The notes: a model not told the origin generated them from the sequence alone. Shown: positions 15,024 to 25,902, counted from the first letter of the stretch. The stretch is 63,496 nucleotides of DNA from RGIG2945 sp045540355 (GCA_045540355.1 JAZQHB010000073.1:1-63496); one strand, 5' to 3'. Made by a program: numbers and translations.

Positions 15024-17096
15024 TTAGTTGCTTTTCTCTTTAACAACTGTTTCTGCAATTGACTTCGGAACCTGCTCATAATGGCTGGGTTCCATTGCAT
15101 ACTGACCTCTACCCTGTGTCTTTGAACGCAACGCTGTTGCATAACCGAACATTGACGAAAGCGGGATATTTGCGTTAACCTGAACAGAGCCAGTGCGTGA
15201 TTCAGTACCCTGAATCATACCGCGTCTTGCGTTAACATCACCGATTACATCACCCATATATTCGTCGGGTACTATGATAGCAACCTTCATGATGGGCTCC
15301 ATCAATACCGGTGCTGCCTTTGCCATAGCATCCTTGAATGCCATTGATGCTGCAATCTTGAAGGCCATTTCTGATGAGTCAACTTCATGATAAGAACCGT
15401 CGAAAAGTGTTACCTTTACATCAACAACATTAAATCCTGCAAGTACACCTGAGAGCATTGCACCCTTGAGACCTGCTTCGATAGCGTTGAAATATTCCTT
15501 CGGAATAACACCGCCTGTGATGTTGTTAACAAACTCAAAGCCCTTGCCGGGATTGGGTTCAATAGTAATCTTAACATGACCGTACTGACCATGACCGCCT
15601 GACTGACGAGAATACTTGGTATCAACTGTTGCAGCCTTGGTAATTGTTTCTCTGTAAGCAACCTGAGGTTTACCTACATTAGCTTCAACTCTGAATTCTC
15701 TCAACATTCTGTCAACGATGATTTCAAGGTGAAGCTCACCCATACCTGCGATAATTGTCTGACCTGTTTCTTCATCAGTGTAGCATTTGAAAGTGGGATC
15801 TTCTTCAGCAAGCTTCTGAATAGCAATACCCATCTTTTCCTGACCTGCCTTGGTCTTGGGTTCAATCGCAACTCTGATAACAGGTTCCGGGAACTCCATT
15901 GACTCAAGGATAACCGGGTGCTTCTGGTCACAAAGTGTATCACCCGTTGTTGTATTCTTCAAACCAACAGCAGCTGCGATATCACCTGCATAGCAAGTTT
16001 CGATATCCTGTCTGTGGTTGGAGTGCATCTGCATGATGCGGCCGAATCTTTCGTTCGAGCCTTTAACTGAGTTATATACTGTGCTGCCTGTATCAATGCT
16101 TCCTGAGTAAACTCTGAAGAAGCAAAGCTTACCGACATAGGGGTCTGTTGCAATCTTGAATGCCAATCCTGAGAACGGCTCGTCATCTGAAGAATGACGG
16201 ACTTCTTCTTCATCAGTATCAGGGTTAACACCTGTGATTGCTTCAACATCTGTCGGTGCGGGCATGAAATCAATAACTGCATCCAATAACATCTGAACAC
16301 CCTTGTTACGGTAAGAAGTACCGCAAACTACGGGTACCATCTCGTTAGCCAAAGTTGACTTACGGATGCACGACTTGATTTCATCAACAGTTAACTCTTC
16401 ACCTTCGATGTATTTCATCAAAAGTTCTTCGTCCTGCTCTGCAACATGCTCTAAAAGCTCTGCACGATACTGCTCTGCTTTTTCCTTCATGTCAGCAGGG
16501 ATTTCTTCAACTCTTACATCAAGACCCTTATCATCATAATACATTACTGCATTCATATTAACAAGGTCGATGATGCCTTTGAAGTCTGCCTCAGCACCTA
16601 TCGGTAACTGAATCGGCACTGCGTTACATTTAAGACGCTCTTTCATCATATTGACAACATTGTAGAAGTCTGCGCCCATGATGTCCATCTTATTAACATA
16701 AGCTAATCTCGGAACCTTGTACTTGTCCGCCTGACGCCAAACGGTTTCAGACTGCGGCTCAACACCGCCCTTGGCACAGAGAACTGTTACTGCACCGTCA
16801 AGTACTCTCAGGGAACGCTCAACCTCAACTGTGAAGTCAACATGACCGGGAGTGTCGATTATATTGATTCTGTGGTCTTTCCAGAAACAAGTTGTAGCAG
16901 CAGAAGTAATTGTAATACCTCTTTCCTGCTCTTGCTCCATCCAGTCCATAACAGCGTCGCCGTCATGTGTTTCACCGATTTTGTGTGTTTTACCTGTGTA
17001 GAACAAAATTCTTTCACTGGTTGTAGTCTTACCGGCATCGATGTGAGCCATAATTCCTATATTTCTGGTTAATTCAAGTGGTACCTGCCTTGGCAT
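15024..17096 (-). CDS. fusA: elongation factor G
   Basis: A 690-residue translocase GTPase. The start is at MPRQVPLELTRNIG with GGAGGG 4 bases upstream; the ATG four codons earlier overlaps that ribosome binding site. G motifs are AHIDAGKTT, the effector region RGITITSAATT, DTPGHVDF and NKMD. The C-terminal domains IV-V are complete. The length is normal for a bacterial EF-G. It is co-directional with rpsG (79 bases upstream) and tuf. Confidence 0.98.
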   Translation of the reverse strand: MPRQVPLELTRNIGIMAHIDAGKTTTSERILFYTGKTHKIGETHDGDAVMDWMEQEQERGITITSAATTCFWKDHRINIIDTPGHVDFTVEVERSLRVLDGAVTVLCAKGGVEPQSETVWRQADKYKVPRLAYVNKMDIMGADFYNVVNMMKERLKCNAVPIQLPIGAEADFKGIIDLVNMNAVMYYDDKGLDVRVEEIPADMKEKAEQYRAELLEHVAEQDEELLMKYIEGEELTVDEIKSCIRKSTLANEMVPVVCGTSYRNKGVQMLLDAVIDFMPAPTDVEAITGVNPDTDEEEVRHSSDDEPFSGLAFKIATDPYVGKLCFFRVYSGSIDTGSTVYNSVKGSNERFGRIMQMHSNHRQDIETCYAGDIAAAVGLKNTTTGDTLCDQKHPVILESMEFPEPVIRVAIEPKTKAGQEKMGIAIQKLAEEDPTFKCYTDEETGQTIIAGMGELHLEIIVDRMLREFRVEANVGKPQVAYRETITKAATVDTKYSRQSGGHGQYGHVKITIEPNPGKGFEFVNNITGGVIPKEYFNAIEAGLKGAMLSGVLAGFNVVDVKVTLFDGSYHEVDSSEMAFKIAASMAFKDAMAKAAPVLMEPIMKVAIIVPDEYMGDVIGDVNARRGMIQGTESRTGSVQVNANIPLSSMFGYATALRSKTQGRGQYAMEPSHYEQVPKSIAETVVKEKSN

Positions 17097-17175
17097 ATTA
17101 CCCTCCATTTTCGCTATTTGCTATGCAATTATTGAATTATAACTGCATATTGCCTCAAATTGTATTATGCGCAAA

Positions 17176-17646
17176 TTACCATCTGAAATGTGCGAAAGCT
17201 TTGTTTGCTTCTGCCATTTTGTGTGTATCTTCACGCTTCTTGAATGCTGCACCTGTTGAGTTAACAGCATCCATGATTTCGTTAGCAAGTCTTTCCTTCA
17301 TTGTTCTTTCTGAACGCTGACGGCTGTAAAGAGTAATCCAACGAAGACCCAATGTCTGGCGTCTTTCTGCACGCACTTCCATCGGTACCTGATAGGTTGC
17401 ACCACCTACACGGCGAGCTTTAACCTCCAATACAGGCATAACATTTTCCATTGCAGCTTCAAAAACCTCAAGGGGTTCTTTACCAGTCTGCACTTTTATG
17501 ATGTCAAATGCATCATAAACGATTTTCTGTGCAACACCCTTCTTACCATCATACATTACATTATTGATAAGACGTGTTACGAGCTTTGAATTGTAAAGCG
17601 GATCCGGCAAAACATCGCGTTTTGCTATCTGGCCTCTTCTTGGCAC
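17176..17646 (-). CDS. rpsG: 30S ribosomal protein S7
   Basis: 156 residues, exactly the usual bacterial S7 length when started at the GTG of VPRRGQIAKRDVLPDP, which has GGAGGG 7 bases upstream. The open frame extends further upstream but that part is not S7. The typical core LVTRLINNVMYDGKKG and RRVGGATYQVPMEV is intact. It is a primary 16S rRNA 3'-domain binder. The gene belongs to the str operon. Confidence 0.97.
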   Translation of the reverse strand: MPRRGQIAKRDVLPDPLYNSKLVTRLINNVMYDGKKGVAQKIVYDAFDIIKVQTGKEPLEVFEAAMENVMPVLEVKARRVGGATYQVPMEVRAERRQTLGLRWITLYSRQRSERTMKERLANEIMDAVNSTGAAFKKREDTHKMAEANKAFAHFRW

Positions 17647-17802
17647 TTCGCTTCCCTCCTTCATAATAATGATATCATAGGTACTCGAGTGACTACTTCC
17701 CGTGGCACCAATAAAAGCCATTTATTTATATATAATGACTTACAATTGGTTGCGATTTCTCGCAAGCCTGCAAGAAGAATTGTCTCAAATTCCCGTTTGG
17801 GT

Positions 17803-18225
17803 TTACTTTTTGGCTGCTTTCGGACGCTTTGCACCGTACTTTGAACGGCTCTGCATTCTTCCGTCAACACCCTGTGTGTCCAATGTACCACGGATAATGT
17901 GATAACGAACACCGGGGAGGTCCTTAACACGACCACCACGAATGAGAACAACGCTATGCTCCTGAAGGTTGTGACCTACGCCGGGAATGTAAGCTGAAAC
18001 TTCGATTCCGTTTGTAAGACGAACTCTGGCAATTTTTCTTAATGCTGAGTTGGGCTTCTTGGGAGTAGCTGTTTTAACAGCTGTGCAAACGCCGCGCTTC
18101 TGAGGTGAATCATTATCTGTAAGAACATTCTTCTTAGAGTTGAGACCCTTCAACAATGCGGGAGCCTTTGCTTTCTTTTCAAGCGTTTCTCTACCGTTAC
18201 GAACTAACTGGTTAAAGGTTGGCAA
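17803..18225 (-). CDS. rpsL: 30S ribosomal protein S12
   Basis: 140 residues in the decoding centre. The start is taken as TTG giving MPTFNQLVRNGR, with AAAGGAG 9 bases upstream; an ATG three codons earlier lies directly against the ribosome binding site. The conserved TPKKPNSALRK and GVGHNLQEHSVV loops (sites of streptomycin-resistance changes in other bacteria) have the wild-type lysines. A G-rich hairpin (18263-18285) lies in the 79-base gap after rpoC. Confidence 0.97.
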   Translation of the reverse strand: MPTFNQLVRNGRETLEKKAKAPALLKGLNSKKNVLTDNDSPQKRGVCTAVKTATPKKPNSALRKIARVRLTNGIEVSAYIPGVGHNLQEHSVVLIRGGRVKDLPGVRYHIIRGTLDTQGVDGRMQSRSKYGAKRPKAAKK

Positions 18226-18262
18226 GAACAACATCTCCTTTCTTCAAAAATAATATATGTCA

Positions 18263-18285
18263 GGGGGTCGGGTCTTCCAACCCCC
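18263..18285 (-). promoter_or_regulatory. G/C-rich hairpin between rpoC and rpsL
   Basis: GGGGGT (18263-18268) pairs with ACCCCC (18280-18285). There is no long U-run, so it looks more like a processing or attenuation hairpin separating rpoC from the str genes than a full terminator. Confidence 0.4.
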
Positions 18286-18304
18286 AAACAGACTTATTAT
18301 AACA

Positions 18305-21300
18305 TTAAATGTTCTTATTTGTCAATGCTTTTAACATATCTCTTGCATAATCTTCGTCAAATTCTTCCTCTGACTCTACAAAAGCCTTCTCAACCTTAAC
18401 ATCTGAGTAGCATTTCATACCCGTACCTGAAGGCAGAAGCTTACCGATGATAACATTTTCCTTAAGACCCATAAGCGGATCGCTCTTGCCCTTGATAGCT
18501 GCATCTGTAAGAACTCTTGTTGTTTCCTGGAATGATGCTGCTGAGAGGAATGAATCTGTTGCAAGTGATGCCTTTGTGATACCCAAAAGAACGGGTTTGT
18601 GTGTTGCAAGAGTGAGGATTTCGCCTGTTTCTTCCATGCGAGCCTTAACTCTTTCATTTTCCTTCTGGAGCTCACGATATTCGATTGTTGCACCAGGTAA
18701 GAGATGTGTATGACCGGGTTCATCAACCTTAACTTTTCTCATCATCTGACGAACAATAACTTCGATATGCTTATCGTTGATATCAACACCCTGGATACGG
18801 TATGTCTTCTGAACTTCTCTGATAAGGTAATCGTGTACTGCGTGTACGCCGAGGATTTCGAGAACATCATGCGGGTTAAGAGCACCCTCTGTAAGAAGGT
18901 CACCTTTCTTAACAATATCACCTTCATTAACTTTGAGTCTGAAGCCGTAAGGAATGAGATATGTTCTCTCATCTGCGTCTTCTTCAGAAGTGATAACAAC
19001 ATGCTTGCTCTTCTTGATTTCTCTGAATGAAACCACGCCGCCGATTTCTGCCATGATTGCGAGTGTCTTGGGCTTTCTTGCTTCGAAGAGTTCTTCGATT
19101 CTCGGAAGACCCTCTGTGATATCGCTCTGGTCTTTAGCACCACCGGTATGGAATGTTCTCATTGTAAGCTGAGTACCGGGCTCACCGATTGACTGAGCAG
19201 CGATGATACCAACTGCTTCACCGACTGTAACAGGATCACCTGTTGCAAGGTTTGAACCGTAGCACTTGATACATACGCCGTGCTCTGCATTACAGGTAAG
19301 AAGTGAACGAATCTTGATTCTTGCGATTTCGTCTTCCGATACCTTGCCTGCTTCAACATCTTCCTGATGATATTTTTCAACAAGACCTGCAACTTTTTCT
19401 GCATCAAGCTCACTCATCATCTTATCTTTGCTCATGATGAGTTCGCCTGTATTTCTGTCAACATAATCCTCTAAAAGGAATCTGCCTGTCAGTCTTTCAG
19501 CAAGTTTAACAATCTTACGGTCACCGTCAAAGATATCATAAACATCGATACCCTCTGTGCAGCCGCAATCTTCCGAATGAATAATAACTTCCTGAGAAAC
19601 ATCAACAAGTCGTCTTGTAAGGTAACCTGAGTCAGCAGTACGCAAAGCGGTATCTGCAAGACCTTTACGAGCACCACGGGAAGAAATGAAATATTCGAGA
19701 ATATTAAGACCTTCACGGTAGTTAGCTCTGATGGGAACCTCGATTGTTTTACCTGCGGTATTTGCGATAAGACCACGCATACCTGCAAGCTGTCTCAACT
19801 GGCTATCGTTACCACGAGCACCGGAGTCGAGCATCATATTGATGGGGTTGTAGCGGTCAAAGCCTTTCTTGAGTTCTTCAGCAACTCTCTTGGTACATTC
19901 TTCCCAAGCTTCGATAACTTTGTCGCTTCTTTCTTCATTACTGATAAGACCGAACTGATAGTTCTGATTGATAACATCAATCTTAGCTTCAGCTTCTGCA
20001 ATAAGGTCTGCTTTCTTTTCGGGGATTGTAGCATCACAAACAGCAACAGTAATACCGCTTCGTGTTGAATACTTATATCCCTGAGCCTTGATTTTATCAA
20101 GTACATCGGCTGTGACTGCAGTACCGTGAACACGGATACATTTGTCAACAATCTTACCAAGCATCTTTTTATTTACAAGGAAATCAGCTTCAAGCTTGAA
20201 AGCATTTTCGGGGTCTGTTCTGTCAACAAATCCTAAATCCTGCGGAATGGGATTGTTGAAGATGATTCGACCGAGTGTTGTTTCAACAAGCTTTGTAACA
20301 TTTTCGCCGTTGACTTCCTTTGTCATTCTGATTTTAATCTTAGCGTGAAGGCCGAGATCTCCCTCGCCGTAAGCCATCATTGCTTCGTCTACATCTCTGT
20401 AAACATTGCCTTCACCCTTTTCACCGGGTTTTTCAAGTGTGAGGTAGTATGAACCCAAGACCATATCCTGTGTCGGAACTGCAACCGGACGACCGTCTGA
20501 AGGTTTCAAAAGGTTGTTTGCAGCAAGCATGAGGAATCTTGCTTCTGCCTGTGCCTCTGCTGAGAGAGGTACATGAACTGCCATCTGGTCACCGTCGAAG
20601 TCAGCGTTGAAAGCCGTACATACCAACGGATGAAGCTTGATAGCTCTGCCTTCTACCAATACGGGTTCAAATGCCTGGATACCGAGTCTGTGCAAAGTAG
20701 GAGCACGGTTAAGCATTACGGGGTGATCCTTGATAACAACCTCGAGTGCATCCCATACTTCTGTGCGTACTCTTTCTACCATCTTTCTTGCAGTCTTAAT
20801 ATTGCCTGCAACACCTGTTTCAACAAGTCTCTTCATAACGAAGGGCTTGAAAAGTTCAAGTGCCATTTCCTTAGGAAGACCGCACTGATAAAGTCTGAGT
20901 TCGGGACCAACAACGATAACCGAACGACCCGAATAGTCAACTCGTTTACCGAGGAGGTTCTGACGGAAACGACCCTGCTTACCTTTGAGCATTTCTGAAA
21001 GTGATTTCAACGCTCTGTTGTTGGGGCCTGTAACTGCACGACCTCTGCGTCCGTTATCTATCAAAGCATCGACTGCTTCCTGTAACATTCTCTTTTCATT
21101 ACGAACGATAATTTCAGGAGCACCGAGCTCTAAAAGCTTATTAAGACGGTTGTTTCTGTTGATAACGCGTCTGTATAAATCATTTAAGTCTGATGTTGCG
21201 AAACGACCACCGTCAAGCTGTACCATAGGTCTGATATCAGGCGGAATAACCGGAAGAACATCAAGAATCATCCATTCAGGCTTGTTGCCTGATGTTCTGA

Positions 21301-21943
21301 ATGCTTCAACAACTTCAAGTCTTTTGAGAGCCTTTGTTCTCTTCTGACCTGTTGATGTTTCGATTTCTTCACGGAGTGCTTCGCTCATAGCATCAAGGTC
21401 AAGGCTGCAAAGCAATTCTTTAACTGCTTCTGCACCCATGCCTGCCTTGAATTCGTCCTCATACCTTTCACGCATATCTCTGTAATCTTTTTCGTTCAAG
21501 GTCTGGAATTTCTGTAAGGGTGTATCACCGGGATCTACTACTACATACATAGCAAAGTAAAGTACTTTTTCAAGGTCACGGAGTGACATATCAAGGAGTA
21601 AGCTCATCTTGGGTGAGATACCCTTGAAGTACCAGATGTGTGATACGGGTGCTGCGAGTTCAATATGACCCATGCGTTCACGACGCACCTTAGCCTTTGT
21701 AATTTCAACTCCGCAGCGTTCGCATATTTTGCCCTTGTAACGGATTCTTTTATACTTTCCGCAATGACATTCCCAGTCCTTTGTGGGTCCGAAAATTCTT
21801 TCGCAGAAAAGTCCGTCTCTTTCAGGCTTTAATGTGCGGTAATTTATAGTTTCGGGCTTTTTAACTTCACCGTAAGACCATTCTCTGATCTGGTCGGGTG
21901 AAGCTAAACCGATTTTTATAGATTCAAAGGTAATGTTTTCCAT
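18305..21943 (-). CDS. rpoC: RNA polymerase subunit beta'
   Basis: 1212 residues. The N-terminal zinc ribbon (CHCGKYK..CERCGVE) and the catalytic NADFDGDQMAVH motif with three magnesium-binding aspartates are intact. The bridge-helix/trigger-loop region includes VGEAVGIIAAQSIGEPGTQLTMRTFHTGG. The length is standard for Firmicutes. It begins at ATG behind AAGGGGA, 38 bases after rpoB. Confidence 0.98.
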   Translation of the reverse strand: MENITFESIKIGLASPDQIREWSYGEVKKPETINYRTLKPERDGLFCERIFGPTKDWECHCGKYKRIRYKGKICERCGVEITKAKVRRERMGHIELAAPVSHIWYFKGISPKMSLLLDMSLRDLEKVLYFAMYVVVDPGDTPLQKFQTLNEKDYRDMRERYEDEFKAGMGAEAVKELLCSLDLDAMSEALREEIETSTGQKRTKALKRLEVVEAFRTSGNKPEWMILDVLPVIPPDIRPMVQLDGGRFATSDLNDLYRRVINRNNRLNKLLELGAPEIIVRNEKRMLQEAVDALIDNGRRGRAVTGPNNRALKSLSEMLKGKQGRFRQNLLGKRVDYSGRSVIVVGPELRLYQCGLPKEMALELFKPFVMKRLVETGVAGNIKTARKMVERVRTEVWDALEVVIKDHPVMLNRAPTLHRLGIQAFEPVLVEGRAIKLHPLVCTAFNADFDGDQMAVHVPLSAEAQAEARFLMLAANNLLKPSDGRPVAVPTQDMVLGSYYLTLEKPGEKGEGNVYRDVDEAMMAYGEGDLGLHAKIKIRMTKEVNGENVTKLVETTLGRIIFNNPIPQDLGFVDRTDPENAFKLEADFLVNKKMLGKIVDKCIRVHGTAVTADVLDKIKAQGYKYSTRSGITVAVCDATIPEKKADLIAEAEAKIDVINQNYQFGLISNEERSDKVIEAWEECTKRVAEELKKGFDRYNPINMMLDSGARGNDSQLRQLAGMRGLIANTAGKTIEVPIRANYREGLNILEYFISSRGARKGLADTALRTADSGYLTRRLVDVSQEVIIHSEDCGCTEGIDVYDIFDGDRKIVKLAERLTGRFLLEDYVDRNTGELIMSKDKMMSELDAEKVAGLVEKYHQEDVEAGKVSEDEIARIKIRSLLTCNAEHGVCIKCYGSNLATGDPVTVGEAVGIIAAQSIGEPGTQLTMRTFHTGGAKDQSDITEGLPRIEELFEARKPKTLAIMAEIGGVVSFREIKKSKHVVITSEEDADERTYLIPYGFRLKVNEGDIVKKGDLLTEGALNPHDVLEILGVHAVHDYLIREVQKTYRIQGVDINDKHIEVIVRQMMRKVKVDEPGHTHLLPGATIEYRELQKENERVKARMEETGEILTLATHKPVLLGITKASLATDSFLSAASFQETTRVLTDAAIKGKSDPLMGLKENVIIGKLLPSGTGMKCYSDVKVEKAFVESEEEFDEDYARDMLKALTNKNI

Positions 21944-21981
21944 ATATTCAAATCCCCTTATAATTATTCTTGCGGGTTTGA

Positions 21982-24900
21982 TTACTCAAGCTCGTCTTCG
22001 TTGTCAAAAGCATCATCTGCTTCGTCTTCAAACTCATCGTCACCGAACTCATCAAGTCCTACATCGAAAAGCTCGTCTTCGTCTACAGTTTCAACAGAAT
22101 AACCTGCTGCACCTTCAGCATCGTTAACTTCTCTGAAAGCTTCTGCATCAGCAATTTCAAGACCTGTTTCATCATTTTCGAATGTCTGACGAAGGTCGAT
22201 TTCTTCCTGCTGATCGTTGTAGACACGGACATCAAGTCCGAGTGACTGAAGCTCTTTAACAAGAACTTTGAAGGATTCCGGAACGCCCGACTGAGGAACA
22301 TTCTTACCCTTTACTATTGCTTCATAAGTCTTAACGCGTCCGACAACATCGTCCGACTTAACTGTGAGGATTTCCTGCAATGTATAAGCCGCACCGTAAG
22401 CTTCAAGTGCCCAAACTTCCATTTCACCGAAACGCTGACCGCCGAACTGTGCTTTACCACCCAACGGCTGCTGTGTTACCAATGAATAGGGGCCTGTGGA
22501 ACGAGCGTGGATCTTATCATCAACCAAGTGGAGAAGTTTGAGGAAGTACATAACACCGACTGTTACCTTGTTGTCAAATCTCTCACCTGTACGACCGTCA
22601 ATCAATACTGACTTACCGCTTTCGTCAAGACCTGCCTCTCTGAGTGCATCTCTGATGTCATTCTCATGAGCACCGTCGAATACGGGAGTCATAACTTTCC
22701 AGCCTAAATGTCTTGCTGCAAATCCCAAGTGTACTTCAAGTACCTGACCGATGTTCATTCGGGAAGGAACACCGAGGGGATTAAGCACGATATCAAGCGG
22801 AGTACCGTCCTCAAGGAACGGCATATCTTCCTGAGGAAGAATACGGGAAACAACACCCTTGTTACCGTGACGACCTGCCATCTTATCACCGACAGACAAC
22901 TTTCGTTTCTGAGCGATGTAGCAACGGACTGTCTTGTTTACGCCGGGGCTGAGTTCATCAGAGTTTTCTCTTGTGTAAACTTCAACCTTAACAACGATAC
23001 CGTATTCACCGTGAGGTACTCTCAATGAAGTATCTCTTACTTCTTTTGCCTTTTCACCGAAGATTGCACGAAGCAAGCGTTCTTCTGCAGTAAGCTCAGT
23101 TTCACCCTTGGGTGTAACCTTACCTACAAGGATATCTCCTGAATGAACTTCTGCACCGACTCTGATGATACCTTCATCATCCAAATCTGCAAGTGCATCA
23201 TCACCGACATTGGGGATATCCCTTGTAATTTCTTCGGGTCCGAGTTTTGTATCACGAGCTTCAATCTCGTATTTTTCAATGTGGATTGATGTATAAACAT
23301 CATCTCTTACTAACTTTTCGTTAATCAAAACAGCATCTTCGTAGTTATAACCTTCCCAGGTCATAAATCCGATAAGTGCATTCTTACCTAAGCTGATTTC
23401 GCCCATATCTGTTGCGGGACCGTCAGCGATAACTTCTTTAGCTACAACTCTCTGACCGATTTCAACAACAGGTCTCTGGTTGATACAAGTACCCTGGTTA
23501 GAACGCATGAACTTAATAAGCTCATAGGTATCAAGGTGTCCGTCATCAGCTGCAATTTCAATTTTGTTTGCACTTACATGAACAACCTTACCGGGACGCT
23601 TTGCGAGTACTGCAACACCTGAATCGACTGCTGCTTTGTATTCCATACCTGTACCGACTATCGGTGCACTTGTTTTAAGAAGCGGAACTGCCTGTCGCTG
23701 CATGTTCGAACCCATCAAGGCTCTGTTAGCATCGTCGTTTTCAAGGAAGGGAATCATTGCAGTAGCAACTGAAACAACCATCTTCGGTGAAACATCCATG
23801 TAGTCAGCCTTGTTGTTTTCAATTTCAAGGAATTCGTCACGATGACGGGCAACAACTCTTGCATTCTTGAAGAAACCGTTATCATCAAGAGGCTCGTTAG
23901 CCTGAGCAACTACAAAGTTATCTTCAACATCAGCTGTCATATAGTCAACTTCGTTGAGAACTCTGCCTGTTTCCTTGTCGATACGACGGAAAGGTGCTTC
24001 GATAAAACCATATTTATTTATTCTTGCAAATGTTGCAAGGTAGGAAATCAAACCGATGTTGGGACCTTCGGGAGTTTCAATCGGACACATACGACCGTAG
24101 TGGCTGTAGTGAACATCTCGAACTTCGAAACCTGCTCTGTCTCTTGAAAGACCGCCGGGACCGAGTGCTGACAGACGACGCTTATGTGTAAGCTCTGCCA
24201 AGGGGTTTGTCTGATCCATGAACTGTGACAACGGTGAAGAACCGAAGAACTCCTTGATTGCCATCAAAACGGGTCTTATATTGATAAGTGACTGCGGTGT
24301 GATCTTGCCCTCTTCGTCCTGTGCCTGAAGTGTCATTCTTTCACGGACAACCTTTTCCATTCTCGTAAGACCGATACGGAACTGGTTCTGCAAAAGCTCA
24401 CCAACGCAACGGATACGACGGTTGCCCAAGTGGTCGATATCGTCGAGTGTACCGATGCCGTTTGCAAGACAGTTGAGGTAGTTGATTGATGCGAAGATAT
24501 CATCAATAACAATATGCTTCGGAATAAGGTCATCGCAACGAGCTGCAAGCTCAGCATAAAGTGCTTCCTTATCTTCTCCGCAATTGTCGAGGATTTCTCT
24601 TAATATTTTAAAGCTGACATTTTCATTGATGCCGATTTCGTCAAGCTCATCTTCTGTGAACATATCAAGATAGGGACGGAAATCAACCATACCGCTTGAT
24701 ACGATTCTTACAACTCTGTCGCCAACCTTAACATCAGCAAACATTACGCCTGCCTGCTCAATTTCCTTTGCCTTTTCAGCAGTAATGATTTCATCAGGCT
24801 CAGCAAGAATCTCACCTGTTGTGGGGTCAACGATTACTTCTGCCAATGTCTGACCTGCAAGACGCTGGGAAATAGCAAGCTTTTTATTATATTTGTATCT

Positions 24901-25716
24901 TCCGACTCTGGATATGTCATATCTGTGGGGGTCAAAGAATAAACCGTTAATGTGTGCCTGTGATGTTTCAAGTGTTGCAGGCTCGCCGGGACGGAATTTT
25001 CTGTAAACCTCCATGAGAGCTTCTTCTGTGTTAAGTGTATCATCCTTTTCAAGAGTTGCATTGATACGATCATCATCACCGAAGAAATCACGGATTTCTT
25101 CATTAGAGCTCAAGCCCATAGCTCTGATGAATGTTGTTATATAAATTTTACGATTTTTGTCTATACGGACATAATAAATGTCATTTGCATCTGTTTCATA
25201 TTCAAGCCATGCACCTCTGTTGGGAATAACAGTAGATGTAAAAAGCTCTTTACCGGTCTTATCATGGGTCATATCGTAGTATGCACCGGGTGAACGAACA
25301 AGCTGTGAAACAATAACACGCTCAGCACCGTTGATAACAAAGGTACCGCTTTCAGTCATAATGGGGAAATCACCCATATAGACTTCACTCTCTTTAATTT
25401 CGCCTGTTTCTTTGTTGAGAAGTCTTGCAACAACTCTCATGGGAGCAGCATAGCTGGTCTCCCTTTCCTTGCACTCTTCAACACTGTACTTCGGCTTGTC
25501 GTCCATGCTGTAATCAATAAAGTCGAGTACCCAGTTGCCTGTGTAGTCCTTGATTTCAGCGATGTCGCGGAAAACTTCTTTGAGGCCTTTCTCGAGGAAC
25601 CATTTATATGAGTCCTTCTGAATCTCGATAAGGTTGGGCATTTCCATAACCTCATTGATTTTGCCGAAACTCATACGGGTCGTTTTACCGTGTTTTACCT
25701 CTTTTACGTTTACCAT
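21982..25716 (-). CDS. rpoB: RNA polymerase subunit beta
   Basis: 1244 residues. Recognisable are the rifampicin-pocket region (FGSSPLSQFMDQTNPLAELTHKRRLSALGPGG) with wild-type-looking residues, and the C-terminal GEMEVWALEAYGAAYTLQEI. It ends in a ~60-residue acidic tail rich in Asp and Glu, common in Clostridia. It is the first gene of the block, with a promoter 158 bases upstream. No rplJ/rplL precedes it, so it is transcribed separately from those ribosomal genes here. Confidence 0.98.
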   Translation of the reverse strand: MVNVKEVKHGKTTRMSFGKINEVMEMPNLIEIQKDSYKWFLEKGLKEVFRDIAEIKDYTGNWVLDFIDYSMDDKPKYSVEECKERETSYAAPMRVVARLLNKETGEIKESEVYMGDFPIMTESGTFVINGAERVIVSQLVRSPGAYYDMTHDKTGKELFTSTVIPNRGAWLEYETDANDIYYVRIDKNRKIYITTFIRAMGLSSNEEIRDFFGDDDRINATLEKDDTLNTEEALMEVYRKFRPGEPATLETSQAHINGLFFDPHRYDISRVGRYKYNKKLAISQRLAGQTLAEVIVDPTTGEILAEPDEIITAEKAKEIEQAGVMFADVKVGDRVVRIVSSGMVDFRPYLDMFTEDELDEIGINENVSFKILREILDNCGEDKEALYAELAARCDDLIPKHIVIDDIFASINYLNCLANGIGTLDDIDHLGNRRIRCVGELLQNQFRIGLTRMEKVVRERMTLQAQDEEGKITPQSLINIRPVLMAIKEFFGSSPLSQFMDQTNPLAELTHKRRLSALGPGGLSRDRAGFEVRDVHYSHYGRMCPIETPEGPNIGLISYLATFARINKYGFIEAPFRRIDKETGRVLNEVDYMTADVEDNFVVAQANEPLDDNGFFKNARVVARHRDEFLEIENNKADYMDVSPKMVVSVATAMIPFLENDDANRALMGSNMQRQAVPLLKTSAPIVGTGMEYKAAVDSGVAVLAKRPGKVVHVSANKIEIAADDGHLDTYELIKFMRSNQGTCINQRPVVEIGQRVVAKEVIADGPATDMGEISLGKNALIGFMTWEGYNYEDAVLINEKLVRDDVYTSIHIEKYEIEARDTKLGPEEITRDIPNVGDDALADLDDEGIIRVGAEVHSGDILVGKVTPKGETELTAEERLLRAIFGEKAKEVRDTSLRVPHGEYGIVVKVEVYTRENSDELSPGVNKTVRCYIAQKRKLSVGDKMAGRHGNKGVVSRILPQEDMPFLEDGTPLDIVLNPLGVPSRMNIGQVLEVHLGFAARHLGWKVMTPVFDGAHENDIRDALREAGLDESGKSVLIDGRTGERFDNKVTVGVMYFLKLLHLVDDKIHARSTGPYSLVTQQPLGGKAQFGGQRFGEMEVWALEAYGAAYTLQEILTVKSDDVVGRVKTYEAIVKGKNVPQSGVPESFKVLVKELQSLGLDVRVYNDQQEEIDLRQTFENDETGLEIADAEAFREVNDAEGAAGYSVETVDEDELFDVGLDEFGDDEFEDEADDAFDNEDELE

Positions 25717-25873
25717 AGGCTCTAATCACTCCGTTCATTTTTTTCTTCCGTAAGACAAGAGAATTTCCCTGAATCGGAACATTTTTTGAAACTGAAAAAG
25801 CTTCATTTTAAGGCTTTTTTCACCAAACGAAAAATATCAGATGACGAAATTAGCCATTATAATACATCTTCGC

Positions 25874-25902
25874 ATTATACACCATGTCAAGTGCGATGTC
25901 AA
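25874..25902 (-). promoter_or_regulatory. near-consensus promoter of rpoBC-str
   Basis: Minus strand TTGACA (25897-25902), 17 bases, TATAAT (25874-25879). A second TTGACA (25885-25890) and a second TATAAT (25856-25861) follow, but their 23-base spacing does not make a second standard promoter. The ~150-base leader contains an AAAAAGC/GCTTTTT hairpin. Confidence 0.85.
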
